Program-made: the position numbers and the translations under genes
In this document: positions 25,622 through 33,346 of the stretch, in pieces
Numbering within the stretch: position 1 is the stretch's first letter
How the letters are laid out: each line of letters starts with the position of its first letter
The notes under the pieces: model-generated
Told to the model about the DNA's origin: nothing
Database searches by the model: none
Seen by the model: only the letters and a program-made list of their open reading frames with translations
NCBI RefSeq assembly: GCF_036226925.1
Contig: NZ_CP109031.1
Span: forward strand, 7,874,001 to 7,938,000
DNA length: 64,000 nt
Direction: 5' to 3'
Origin: Streptomyces sp. NBC_00659
Lineage (GTDB): Bacteria; Actinomycetota; Actinomycetes; Streptomycetales; Streptomycetaceae

Positions 25622-26034
25622 CTACTACCCGAGTCGGATCCCTATCCCTCGGCGATGCGTCTGGTCCCCCGGCACAGGTCGCCGGCCTGCCGCCCCCGGC
25701 AGTGCGGGGCGCCACCGTCATCCCGGACAGGGTGGTCGCCCGTGTCGCCGCCCAGGCCGCACGCACGGCCCAGTCCCGGCGTGCCGCCATACCGCCCGAC
25801 CGGAGCCGACCGGCGCCACCCAGCGTATCCGCCGCCATCCGTGCCGGATCGGTGCGCCTGCACCTGTCCATGGACCTGCCCTACCCCACCGACCTCCCCC
25901 ATGTCTGCGAACGGATCCAGGTCGACGTCGCCGAGCGGGTGGCTCAGCTGACCGGCCTGGAGGTGGGAGAGGTCATCCTCACGGTCCGGCGGCTGGTGAC
26001 CGCCGTCGGCGTGAACCGGGGACGGGTCCGGTGA
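25618..26034 (+). CDS. Asp23-like protein (2)
   Basis: The 138-residue protein is a divergent second Asp23/Gls24 domain: TVIPDRVVARVAAQAARTAQ, SVRLHLSMDLPYPTDLPHVC, ERVAQLTGLEVGEVILTVRR. The central beta-strand pattern and the closing TGLEVGEV motif parallel the first copy. It is translationally coupled to the DUF2273-like gene by GTGA. It probably forms hetero-oligomers at the membrane with the first copy; this is inference. Confidence 0.75.
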   Translation: MTTTRVGSLSLGDASGPPAQVAGLPPPAVRGATVIPDRVVARVAAQAARTAQSRRAAIPPDRSRPAPPSVSAAIRAGSVRLHLSMDLPYPTDLPHVCERIQVDVAERVAQLTGLEVGEVILTVRRLVTAVGVNRGRVR

Positions 26035-26083
26035 GCCGCCATGGCCCGGGGCGCCGGGCCCGCCACGCATGAAGGAGGCCGGA

Positions 26084-26782
26084 ATGACACCCGACCCGAG
26101 CCCTCCCGCCCGCAACGCCGCGCACCGTGCCACAGTGCCGCTGACGAAGACGTCCGAGGAACCGCGGGAGCCGGCGGAGCCCAGTCTGCCCGAACACGAC
26201 GCACCCCCACCGAATCTGACGGCCGGTGAGGACGGCGGCAGGCACCGGATGCACCGCCCGTGGTCCGCGCGCCGCCTTCCAGCCGCGGTGGTCGCCTCGT
26301 TCGTTCTCGTGGCGGCGGGCGCGGTGCTGGTGGATGTGGTCGCTGTACGGGCGGGACGCCCTGCGGCAGCCTGGCGACGGCGCCTGGCCGACGAACTGGC
26401 CACCCGCCCCGTGGACGACGTGTGGATGCTCACGGGAGCCGCCGTGGCCGCCGCCGTCGGTCTCTGGTTGATCGTCCTGGCGCTCACCCCCGGCCTGCGT
26501 CACTGGCTGCCGATGCGCTCTCCCGCGCCCGGACTGCGAGCCTCTCTGGACCGCGACGGCGCTGCCGACCTGCTGCGCGACGCCGCCATGCAGGTACCCG
26601 GAGTCGGCAAGGCTCACATCCGGGTGCGCCGCCACCACGTCAAAGCCCGCGCGGACGTCCGCTTCCGTGACCTCCAGCAGGTGAAAGACGATCTCACCGC
26701 CGTCCTCGACGAGGAGCGCGACCGGCTCGCCCTCGCCAGCCCTCCCCGCATCGGCATACGGGTGCGGCGACACACCGACTGA
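26084..26782 (+). CDS. DUF6286-type membrane protein
   Basis: The 232-residue protein has a disordered proline-rich start, two membrane helices (AVVASFVLVAAGAVLVDVVA and WMLTGAAVAAAVGLWLIVLA) and a C-terminal soluble domain with VPGVGKAHIRVRRHHVKARA, like the DUF6286 proteins found in actinobacterial AmaP loci. The ATG at 26084 has AAGGAGG five bases upstream; the earlier ATG at 26069 lacks a site. Function is unknown but membrane anchoring of Asp23-type proteins is plausible. Confidence 0.75.
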   Translation: MTPDPSPPARNAAHRATVPLTKTSEEPREPAEPSLPEHDAPPPNLTAGEDGGRHRMHRPWSARRLPAAVVASFVLVAAGAVLVDVVAVRAGRPAAAWRRRLADELATRPVDDVWMLTGAAVAAAVGLWLIVLALTPGLRHWLPMRSPAPGLRASLDRDGAADLLRDAAMQVPGVGKAHIRVRRHHVKARADVRFRDLQQVKDDLTAVLDEERDRLALASPPRIGIRVRRHTD

Positions 26783-26811
26783 CAGAGAAACCCAGCACCG
26801 GAGCCCACACC

Positions 26812-27420
26812 ATGACGCCGCGCCCCGCACTCAACCGCAGTCTGCTGGCCCTCGCAGGACTGATACTGCTCTGCGGCGGTCTGCTGATCCTCTTCGCCGG
26901 GCTCGACATCTACCGGCGACACGATCTGGTCCCGCCAGTCGGCTGGCCCCTGACCACCCCGAACGACGTCCTGCTCGGTGCCGCCGACCGGGCCCGCTGG
27001 AGCAGCCAGGGATGGTGGTGGTGGCCTGCGGTCATCGCCGTCCTCGCCCTCGTCGCCCTCGTCGCCCTGTGGTGGCTGCTCGCCCAACTACGCCGAGGCC
27101 GCCCAGGGACGCTGCCCGTCGGCGGTACACCCCCGCAGGAAGGCGTCGAACTGCGCGACCGGGCGCTGAGCGACGCGATCACCGCTGAAGCGGGCGCCTT
27201 GCCGGGGGTTGAGGAGGCGGCCGTACGCATCACTGGCGGCCCTGCCCAGCCCCGCGCTCGCGTCATGCTCGCTCTCACACCTCAGGGGGAACCTGGCGTC
27301 GTCCTCGATGCACTCTTCGCAGGCCCGCTCCGCACCGCCAGCCGGTCCACCGGCTCCCCTCCGCTACCCACCGAGGTACGCCTACAGGTCGCCCACCACA
27401 AACCGCACCGCGCCCAGTAA
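26812..27420 (+). CDS. amaP: AmaP, alkaline-shock membrane anchor protein
   Basis: The 202-residue protein has two membrane helices near residues 12-32 (LAGLILLCGGLLILFAGLDI) and 68-90 (WPAVIAVLALVALVALWWLL), then a cytoplasmic domain: LRDRALSDAITAEAGALPGV, EEAAVRITGG, RARVMLALTPQGEP. This matches AmaP, which tethers Asp23 to the membrane. It closes the cluster, 29 bases after the DUF6286 gene. Confidence 0.82.
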   Translation: MTPRPALNRSLLALAGLILLCGGLLILFAGLDIYRRHDLVPPVGWPLTTPNDVLLGAADRARWSSQGWWWWPAVIAVLALVALVALWWLLAQLRRGRPGTLPVGGTPPQEGVELRDRALSDAITAEAGALPGVEEAAVRITGGPAQPRARVMLALTPQGEPGVVLDALFAGPLRTASRSTGSPPLPTEVRLQVAHHKPHRAQ

Positions 27421-27477
27421 GAAGGCAACCGACCACACCCGTGTCCGCTCCCTTCCGCTCGGGGCCGGGCACCGTGG

Positions 27478-27620
27478 CATCGCGTTGGCGGTCTGGTCGG
27501 CGTCCGGGTATGTGACGGCGTTCATCCGTGCCGCGAATGCCGTTTGCGACGGGATCGAGGGCCGCCCGGCGTGGAAGATCCCGCCGGTATGCGTCGGCAC
27601 CTCTGTGAGTGTGAGCCTCG
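27478..27620 (+). pseudogene. Internal fragment of a YihY-like gene
   Basis: The frame IALAVWSASGYVTAFIRAAN followed by GRPAWKIPPVCVG matches residues about 125-170 of the intact YihY protein at 55822. Nothing before or after is recognisable. It is a short scrap between the Asp23 cluster and the gas-vesicle genes. Confidence 0.8.
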
Positions 27621-27738
27621 CCCAGTGCGGTCCTGGCCCGCCGAGCCGACGCCAGCGCAGACAACCATGATGCCGGGAACGAACACCAGATTGGCCGCTC
27701 AAGATGCGTCGAACCGGATACGGCCCAGACTTGAACTC

Positions 27739-28059
27739 ATGGCAGAAGAGCGTCGGCCGCGCCCCGGAAAGTCCTCGACGACCACCGCTCGACGCACACC
27801 CCCCGTGCGTGGAGCGGAACATGCCGCGCGTGCTGCCTGCCGGGCCCTTGAGGGTCTGATCGGTCATCCCACGGAGGGTGTATCAGCGGTGGGGCGTGAG
27901 GACGACGGCTGGTGTGTCGTCGTGGACGTCCTTGAGCTGCCGCGGATTCCGGACACGACGAGCCTTCTCGCTTCGTACGAGGTGCGGATCGACCAGGACG
28001 GCGAACTCATGGGGTACCGCAGGGTCCGCCGCTATCGGCGGGGGTCCGCCGATGAGTGA
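27739..28059 (+). CDS. gvpO: Gas vesicle protein GvpO
   Basis: The 106-residue protein matches GvpO of the Streptomyces gas-vesicle clusters: HAARAACRALEGLIGHPTEG, GREDDGWCVVVDVLELPRIP, SYEVRIDQDGELMGYRRVRR and YRRG. GvpO is an accessory protein of actinobacterial and haloarchaeal clusters. The ATG at 27739 is family-like but has no clear ribosome-binding site; the frame is open upstream to 27544. It starts the gvpO-A-F-G-Y-Z run. Confidence 0.88.
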   Translation: MAEERRPRPGKSSTTTARRTPPVRGAEHAARAACRALEGLIGHPTEGVSAVGREDDGWCVVVDVLELPRIPDTTSLLASYEVRIDQDGELMGYRRVRRYRRGSADE

Positions 28060-28099
28060 CCAGTGACTCAGGTTTGCCCGACGACCGGAAGGATCCCCC

Positions 28100-28570
28100 A
28101 TGCCCGCGACCACCTACTCCGATGAGGTAGTGGCGTGCCCGCCGCGCGCCGGCACGTTGTACGACGTGCTCGAACTCATCCTGGACCGGGGCATGGTGAT
28201 CGACGTGTTCGTCCGGGTGTCCCTGGTCGGCATCGAGATCCTCAAGATAGATGCGCGCATCGTGGTGGCGAGTGTCGACACGTACCTGCGCTTCGCGGAG
28301 GCGTGCAACCGGCTGGACCTGGAGCGTGACTCCGGCAGCACCACCGTTCCTGAGCTGATCGGCGGCGGTGCCGCCAAGTCCATCGGCAAACGCAAGGTTC
28401 GCAAGGCCGCGGAAACCGTGGGGGACACCGTTCGCAAGGCGGTCGGGGGCGGCCGTGACGACGACTCCGACGAGCACGACGAGGACGAGGAAGAGCGGCA
28501 GGAACGACCGAGGAAGCGGCGTGCTCCGGCCCGGAGCGGCAGCAGTCGACGACGACCCGTGGAGGCGTGA
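28100..28570 (+). CDS. gvpA: Gas vesicle structural protein GvpA with long tail
   Basis: Residues about 17-75 are the GvpA core: LYDVLELILDRGMVIDVFVR, VSLVGIEILKIDARIVVASV, TYLRFAEACNRLDL. This is the amphipathic subunit that forms gas-vesicle walls. The 156-residue length comes from a C-terminal tail with an acidic run and basic ends (RKRRAPARSG), common in streptomycete GvpA. The ATG follows AAGGATCCCCC. It ends three bases before gvpF. Confidence 0.9.
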   Translation: MPATTYSDEVVACPPRAGTLYDVLELILDRGMVIDVFVRVSLVGIEILKIDARIVVASVDTYLRFAEACNRLDLERDSGSTTVPELIGGGAAKSIGKRKVRKAAETVGDTVRKAVGGGRDDDSDEHDEDEEERQERPRKRRAPARSGSSRRRPVEA

Positions 28571-28573
28571 GCC

Positions 28574-28951
28574 GTGACCGGCGATGGTGTGTACGTCTAC
28601 GCGATCATCACGGCGGGAGGGCCGCTGCCGGTGCCCGGATACGAAGCGAGCCTGCGACTGGGGGAGGCCGTCTCGGCCGCTCTGGAGGGCAGGGCCGCCG
28701 AAGCCGGGCGGCGCATTCTGCGTGAACTGACGCCCAGGGCCCGTGCGGTGGTCTCGGGTCCCGAAGTCCAGGGATGCGTGCTCAACGCGTCGTTCCTCGT
28801 CGATCGCGGCGACAGTGACGCCTTCCGAAGCGTGGCAGAGCGCTTCGCCCACACACATCGCGACCGGGTGGAGCTGCGGCTCACGGGTCCGCTGCCCTGC
28901 TACAGCTTCGTCTCCGCCGAAGGCACTCCCGTCCGAACCGCTGGAGTCTGA
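28574..28951 (+). CDS. gvpF: GvpF with large internal deletion
   Basis: GvpF/GvpL proteins are usually about 250 residues; this one is 125. The N-terminal strand VYVYAIITAGGPLP is present, and the C-terminal domain begins abruptly at about residue 25: AVSAALEGRAAEAGRRILRE, GCVLNASFLVDRGDSDAFRS, RVELRLTGPLPCYSFVS. The middle of the first domain and the linker, about 120 residues, are missing with the frame kept. It is therefore open but probably not functional. Confidence 0.75.
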   Translation: MTGDGVYVYAIITAGGPLPVPGYEASLRLGEAVSAALEGRAAEAGRRILRELTPRARAVVSGPEVQGCVLNASFLVDRGDSDAFRSVAERFAHTHRDRVELRLTGPLPCYSFVSAEGTPVRTAGV

Positions 28952-28952
28952 G

Positions 28953-29207
28953 ATGGGACTGATCACCGGACTGCTCACCCTCCCCATCGCGCCGGTCCGC
29001 GGCGTCGTCTGGGTGGCGGAGAAGCTCAACGACGCCGCCGAACGGGAGTTGCACGACCCAGGGGTGCTCCGTGCCCAACTGGCCCTGCTGAACCGGGAGC
29101 TTGAGGACGGAGACATCGGCCTGGAGGAGTTCGAACGAGAAGAGGAACGGCTGCTCGACCGGCTGCACGCCGCGCAGACCTGTTCCACGCCGAGCGATCG
29201 AAGGTGA
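28953..29207 (+). CDS. gvpG: Gas vesicle protein GvpG
   Basis: The 84-residue protein has the GvpG pattern: LITGLLTLPIAPVRGVVWVA, EKLNDAAERELHDPGVLRAQ, LALLNRELEDGDIGLEEFER. It is mostly helical and a minor accessory factor in vesicle assembly. It starts one base after the gvpF stop codon. Confidence 0.9.
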   Translation: MGLITGLLTLPIAPVRGVVWVAEKLNDAAERELHDPGVLRAQLALLNRELEDGDIGLEEFEREEERLLDRLHAAQTCSTPSDRR

Positions 29208-29214
29208 CGAGATC

Positions 29215-30093
29215 ATGGATGACAAGGAAAAGGTGGCTCTCGCGGCTGCGGTAGTGGGCGGCTATGCGCTGGGCCGTACCAAGAAGGGCCGACTCGCTCT
29301 GTCCATTGCGACCTATCTGGCGGGCCGGCGCTTCGGCCTTGAGCCTCGCCAGCTTGCCGCCGAAGGGATGCGGCGACTGGGGGAGATCCCGCAGATCGCC
29401 GAGTTGCAGGAGCAGTTGCGAGGGGAAGTGCTGGAGGCGGGCCGCAAGGCGATGACCGCCGCCGCTGAGCGAGGCATGAGCACCCTTGCCGGCAGCCTCA
29501 GCGAGCGTACGGCCCGGCTCCTGGAGAAGCCGGACGAAGAGGAGGAGTACGAGGAGGAGTACCCGCCGCAGGACGAGGACGCGGAGTACGAGGAGGAGGA
29601 AGAGCCAGAGGGCGAGTACGAAGAGGATCAGACCGAGGAGGAAGAGGAGGAGGAACAGCCGGAAGCCGAATACGAGGACGAGGGCGAGGAGGAACCCGAA
29701 GAGGGACCAGAAGAGGAAGAAGAACCAGAAGAGGAAGAAGAACCAGAAGAGGAAGAGGAACCGGAAGCGAAGCCGAGGGAGGGCCGCGGTTCGCGACCCG
29801 ACCGGTCCCGCAAGGCACCCGCACCTGCGGCACGCAAGAAGGCTGCTCCCTCCGGCGGAGAGAAGCCCCGGGCGGCCAAGAAGACTGCGCCGGCGAAGAA
29901 GACGGCGGCCAGCAAGAAGACCGCAGCCAGCAGGACGGCGAAGAAGTCGGCGGCGAAGAAGACAGCTCCGGCCAAGAAGTCCGCAGCGAAGAAGACCACA
30001 GCCAAGAAGACCGCTCCGGCCAAGAAGTCCGCTGCCTCGAAGACGACGTCATCGAAGCGAGCAGCGTCCAAGCGCGCCGGTCGTGGGAGGTAG
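29215..30093 (+). CDS. gvpY: GvpY-like protein with acidic and histone-like tails
   Basis: The 292-residue protein corresponds by position to gvpY of Streptomyces gas-vesicle clusters. Residues 1-100 form a conserved domain (KVALAAAVVGGYALGRTKKG, AELQEQLRGEVLEAGRKAMT). Residues about 105-185 are almost entirely Glu, Pro, Tyr and Asp and include an 18-bp tandem repeat. Residues about 195-292 are Lys/Ala/Pro repeats (AAKKTAPAKK type) resembling the C-terminal tail of histone H1. Nucleic-acid binding by the tail is likely; the function of the whole is unknown. A fragment of the first domain is duplicated at 5159. Confidence 0.8.
   Translation: MDDKEKVALAAAVVGGYALGRTKKGRLALSIATYLAGRRFGLEPRQLAAEGMRRLGEIPQIAELQEQLRGEVLEAGRKAMTAAAERGMSTLAGSLSERTARLLEKPDEEEEYEEEYPPQDEDAEYEEEEEPEGEYEEDQTEEEEEEEQPEAEYEDEGEEEPEEGPEEEEEPEEEEEPEEEEEPEAKPREGRGSRPDRSRKAPAPAARKKAAPSGGEKPRAAKKTAPAKKTAASKKTAASRTAKKSAAKKTAPAKKSAAKKTTAKKTAPAKKSAASKTTSSKRAASKRAGRGR
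29707..29760 (+). repeat. 18-bp tandem repeat, three copies, in gvpY
   Basis: CCAGAAGAGGAAGAAGAA is repeated at 29707, 29725 and 29743 (the third copy with one change). It encodes a PEEEEE-type hexapeptide. The A-rich GAA codons are unusual beside the GC-rich neighbourhood and suggest repeat slippage. Confidence 0.85.
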
Positions 30094-30099
30094 GCAGCC

Positions 30100-31230
30100 A
30101 TGGCCGAGAAGGAAACGGACGAGTCGGCAGAGGGTACGTCGGGCATGGACAAGCTCCGTGAGGAGCTGTCCAAGTTCGTGTCCGCGCAGGTGGAGAACCT
30201 TGCCGAGAAAGCCGGCGACAAACTGACGGACGTCGCCGGGCAGCTCAGCGATTCGGCCGAGAGCGGCTCGCTTCCCGCCATCGGGTCCCGCATCCTCCAG
30301 GGCGACTCACCGCTGAAGGCCTTCGTGTCGGAGAAGGCCAAGGGCGTCAAGGACAACGTCGTGGAGAAGGCCAAGAGCGCCTTCGGAGGCGGTAAAGGTA
30401 AGCGGAAGGCCAGCGGCGGCAAGGTCATGAACATCATCGAGGTTCTCGATGTCGGAGTGCCGCTCCGGGACACCTACGACTACTGGACGCAGTACGACAA
30501 GTTCAGCAGCTTCGCCAAGGGTGTTCGCGACGTCTCCAAGGACGATGAGGGCGGGAGCGACTGGAAGGTCAAAGTCGGCCCTTCGTCGCGCAGCTTCAAG
30601 GCGACCGTCCAGGAACAGATTCCTGACGACCGCATCGTGTGGACCTCGGAGGGAGCCAAGGGGAGCACTCGCGGCGCGGTCAGCTTCCACGAGCTGGCGC
30701 CCACCCTGACCCGAGTCGTCCTCGTGGTGGAGTACTACCCGTCCGGATTTTTCGAGAAGACGGGCAACCTCTGGCGTGTGCAAGGGCGCCGCCTGCGGCT
30801 GGACTTCAAGAACTTCCAGCGATACGTGACCCTCACCAATGAAGAACCCGAGGGCTGGCGCGGCGAAATCCGTGACGGAGAAGTCGTCGTGTCCCACGAT
30901 GACGCCGTCGAAGAGGAAGAGGCCGAGCAGGAGCAGTCGGAGGGCGAAGAGCCCGAGGGTGAGAGCGAAGGCGATGCCGAGGAAGGCACCGACTCCGCAG
31001 GCGACGGCGAGGGAGAAGAGGGGGCGGAGGACGCGTACGCGGACGAAGACGAAGAGGACGCGTACGAGGACGAGGACGGGGCCGACGACGAGGCCGAGGA
31101 CACATACGAGGACGAGGACGAGGAGGGAACGGAGGGCGAAGAGGGGGCCGAAGACGAAGACGAGGCAGAGGCCGAGGAAGAGGAAGAAGCTCCCAAGAAG
31201 AAGCGAGGACAGAGGCGACGCCGTGAGTGA
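30100..31230 (+). CDS. gvpZ: GvpZ-like SRPBCC (cyclase/dehydrase) protein
   Basis: The 376-residue protein has a helical N-terminus, an SRPBCC/START-like domain at about residues 105-255 (NIIEVLDVGVPLRDTYDYWT, TVQEQIPDDRIVWTSEGAKG, FFEKTGNLWRVQGRRLRLDF) and a strongly acidic C-terminal 120 residues rich in Glu, Asp and Tyr, ending in a short basic patch. Position and domain match gvpZ of Streptomyces clusters. It starts six bases after gvpY ends. It is the last intact gene of the cluster. Confidence 0.8.
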   Translation: MAEKETDESAEGTSGMDKLREELSKFVSAQVENLAEKAGDKLTDVAGQLSDSAESGSLPAIGSRILQGDSPLKAFVSEKAKGVKDNVVEKAKSAFGGGKGKRKASGGKVMNIIEVLDVGVPLRDTYDYWTQYDKFSSFAKGVRDVSKDDEGGSDWKVKVGPSSRSFKATVQEQIPDDRIVWTSEGAKGSTRGAVSFHELAPTLTRVVLVVEYYPSGFFEKTGNLWRVQGRRLRLDFKNFQRYVTLTNEEPEGWRGEIRDGEVVVSHDDAVEEEEAEQEQSEGEEPEGESEGDAEEGTDSAGDGEGEEGAEDAYADEDEEDAYEDEDGADDEAEDTYEDEDEEGTEGEEGAEDEDEAEAEEEEEAPKKKRGQRRRRE

Positions 31231-31318
31231 CTGGACGTCCGGCAGGGCTCGTACCCCGTCTCCGGCCCTCAGGCCACCAACCTCGCCGACCAAGCGCATT
31301 GCGCACCATGCCGAATAG
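31223..31318 (+). pseudogene. Possible gvpJ 5' remnant
   Basis: A GTG overlaps the end of gvpZ, as gvpJ would. A neighbouring frame at about 31250-31280 reads YPVSGPQATNLAD, like the segment just before the conserved LERVLDKG core of GvpJ. The core itself is absent. The call rests on position and a very short resemblance. Confidence 0.35.
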
Positions 31319-31499
31319 GGTGTGGAGGTCTACGCGCTGCCCTGCCCGCTGGACGACGCGGCGCACACGCCGATCCGGCAGGTCACGCCGGCTGAGCGCT
31401 CCCGCCCAGCGGCTGGAGCCGACCTCACCTAGCTGAATCGCAAGCGGGGCGCGCAGGAGCGCCGCGAGCGGATCCAGGACGAGCCCCTGAGGACGGCGG

Positions 31500-31610
31500 C
31501 TGATGTTGCTCGGCCGGCGGATGGCGGAATTCTGCGAGCAGCACGGAGTGCGTCCGGAAGATCTCCATCTGGACCTCGGCCCGCTGGGAACCCTTTTGCC
31601 CAGGAGCTGA
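31500..31610 (+). pseudogene. gvpK 3' remnant
   Basis: The frame LMLLGRRMAEFCEQHGVRPE continuing as DLHLDLGPLGTLLPRS and a stop is the C-terminal helix and conserved end of GvpK. The preceding 70 or so residues of GvpK are missing. The scrap between (31413-31500) includes LNRKRGAQERRERIQDE, which could come from gvpL or gvpF; that is speculative. The remnant shows that a full cluster once continued to gvpK. Confidence 0.75.
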
Positions 31611-31748
31611 AGATGTTGATCCAGCACTGCCGGATCCGCAGCAACCCTGGGCGGCGCCGAAAGACTGCGATGCGTTCCGTCCGGTCGGGGTATCGGCCAC
31701 GAATCATTGCCGTTGATGGTCAGGCGAAGGCCCGGACTAGAGCGGTCA

Positions 31749-31904
31749 CTACCAGTAGTGCCGTCGTCCGCCGACCTCGCGTCCCATCGCTCCCAGAACC
31801 CACAGCACAATTCCGATCGCGACCAGAATGACCCCGATGGTCCAAAGGATTCCAATGCCCGCGACGAGGCCGACAACGAGCAGAATGACTCCGAGGATGA
31901 TCAT
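31749..31904 (-). CDS. DUF6131-type small membrane protein
   Basis: The 51-residue protein is two membrane helices joined by a glycine turn (IILGVILLVVGLVAGIGILW, TIGVILVAIGIVLWVLGAMG) and a GRRHYW end, the pattern of DUF6131. The ATG at 31904 has GGAGGAAACC directly upstream. Function is unknown. It is monocistronic. Confidence 0.82.
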   Translation of the reverse strand: MIILGVILLVVGLVAGIGILWTIGVILVAIGIVLWVLGAMGREVGGRRHYW

Positions 31905-32112
31905 GGTTTCCTCCGATGACGGGACGTCGTCTGCGGGCGTCCCCATCCTTTGGCACGGGTCCCCGTCTGCCCGTGCGGCAAACGAGGCTTCGGGCGCTCC
32001 CGAGGGAACAAGTCGTCGCCGGTGGTCGTCATGGCCGTGTACGTCCGGCTGATCGCGGAGTTGGTCAAGGATGGGCGGGATCGGAGACGAGGCGTCGGCT
32101 GACACGGTCTGC

Positions 32113-32394
32113 CTATGCAGCGGGATTCGCCCCTACGGCCTGCCCATAAGCCACGTGGCCGCCCAGCGCACCGCTCACAGCGACGGCAGTCAAGCCGCCC
32201 AACGACCACAGCCTGCCCTTCGTCGAGTGACGGCGGAGCCGCGCGGTCGGGGATGCGGCGTAGAACGCCACCGCGGCCACGTTCGAGATCGCATGAGCCA
32301 GTCCGGCCCGGGCCTGATCGGGCGGCAGGTCCGCCCAGTCGGCCCAGCCCGCGACCGCTGCCGGGGCGACCCCGGCCAAACCGACAGTCAGCAA
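32113..32394 (-). pseudogene. DUF2231-domain fragment
   Basis: The 93-residue frame (LTVGLAGVAPAAVAGWADWA, ARAGLAHAISNVAAVAFYAA, LGGLTAVAVSGALGGHVAYG) is the transmembrane core of DUF2231 proteins, which often carry a C-terminal Rieske domain. Here the first helix is missing and a TAG stops it just after QAVGANPAA, where the Rieske part would start. The start codon is not natural. Confidence 0.65.
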
Positions 32395-32661
32395 CCGATG
32401 GGTACCTGTATCAGAAGGGGACGGACAGGGTGGCCCAGCGGACGGCCGCGCAGTTCGCGCGCCTCACCCAGTGGGAGTGAGCGGATTCCGCGTTGGAGAA
32501 CTCGGATTGCCGTATCCGCGACTGTCGACCGTTCCATGCGGTCCAGGGTTGTCAGCCACCATGTCGACGCCGTGTCCAGGGGGAGGGATTCTTGATTTGC
32601 GTGGCGGTGTCGAAGACGGGGGCCGTGCCCAGGTGCGTCCGCGATCCCCAGGGACTGCTGC

Positions 32662-32686
32662 GCATGATGCCGGGACGGAAGGGTAC
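32662..32686 (+). promoter_or_regulatory. Sigma-B-like promoter
   Basis: GCAT-N15-GGGTAC is a full match to GNNT-N14-16-GGGTAY, 43 bases before the GTG of the SRPBCC gene. The rest of 32395-32728 has no gene I can support; a frame ending QRTAAQFARLTQWE at about 32480 may be the tail of a lost gene. Confidence 0.6.
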
Positions 32687-32728
32687 TCGTCGATATCGAC
32701 CTATCCGTCACTATTTCAGGGGTTTGTC

Positions 32729-33226
32729 GTGGCGATTCGACACCAAGTGATCGAGCAGCCCCCTGACGCCGTCTGGGCGGTTCTGGAGGATCCCGAGCTC
32801 TACGCCGACTGGGTCGTGGGGACCTCCGCGTCCTGGCCACTGGACACTCGGTGGCCGCAGGTCGACGCGGCGCTGGCGTATCGCGTGGACCTGGGGCCAT
32901 GGACGCTCGAAGGGCGGACGGTGGTCCGCCGGGTGGAACCGCCCCGCTGGCTGGAGCTCGAGGTCGACAGCGGGCGCCTGGGTACCGCGCGCATCGCCAT
33001 TGAGGTACGCCCCTGGGGCGGACAGGCCCTGGTCCTCGTGGATGAGCACCCGCTGCGCGGACCGGGAGGAGTTCTGCACGCAGCACCCCTCGATCTCCTG
33101 ATCCAGCTGCGGCACCGGAGCATGCTGCCCCGCCTTGCCCGAACCGTGGAGCGCGTCGCCGCGGCGGCACCGGGCAGCACATCCAGGGCCATGGCGGGAG
33201 AGCCGACGACCAGTGGCCGGGCTTGA
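32729..33226 (+). CDS. SRPBCC-family protein
   Basis: The 165-residue protein has the SRPBCC/polyketide-cyclase-like fold pattern: IRHQVIEQPPDAVWAVLEDP, ELYADWVVGTSASWPLD, then alternating strands (EGRTVVRRVEPPRWLELEVD) and a long C-terminal helix (LDLLIQLRHRSMLPRLARTV). Such proteins bind small hydrophobic ligands. The GTG at 32729 has CAGGGG six bases upstream and a sigma-B-like promoter behind it. It is 120 bases before the ADF/cofilin-like gene, on the same strand. Confidence 0.82.
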   Translation: MAIRHQVIEQPPDAVWAVLEDPELYADWVVGTSASWPLDTRWPQVDAALAYRVDLGPWTLEGRTVVRRVEPPRWLELEVDSGRLGTARIAIEVRPWGGQALVLVDEHPLRGPGGVLHAAPLDLLIQLRHRSMLPRLARTVERVAAAAPGSTSRAMAGEPTTSGRA

Positions 33227-33346
33227 GAGGCCGAAGCCCACAACACCTCCGGCGCGGGGTCGGCCCCGGCGACAGCCAGCTCAGGGCACGCTCCTGCCAC
33301 AAAACCGTCATCGACCTATGTATCTGGGGCGGAGGGAGAGAGCGCC

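Noticed and set aside
29707..29760. Repeat resembling a CRISPR array
   Set aside because: Copies are adjacent without spacers and encode a glutamate-rich segment in frame; it is a coding tandem repeat.
31413..31500. Assigning this scrap firmly to gvpL
   Set aside because: Only about 17 residues resemble a GvpF/GvpL linker; too short for a call without alignment.
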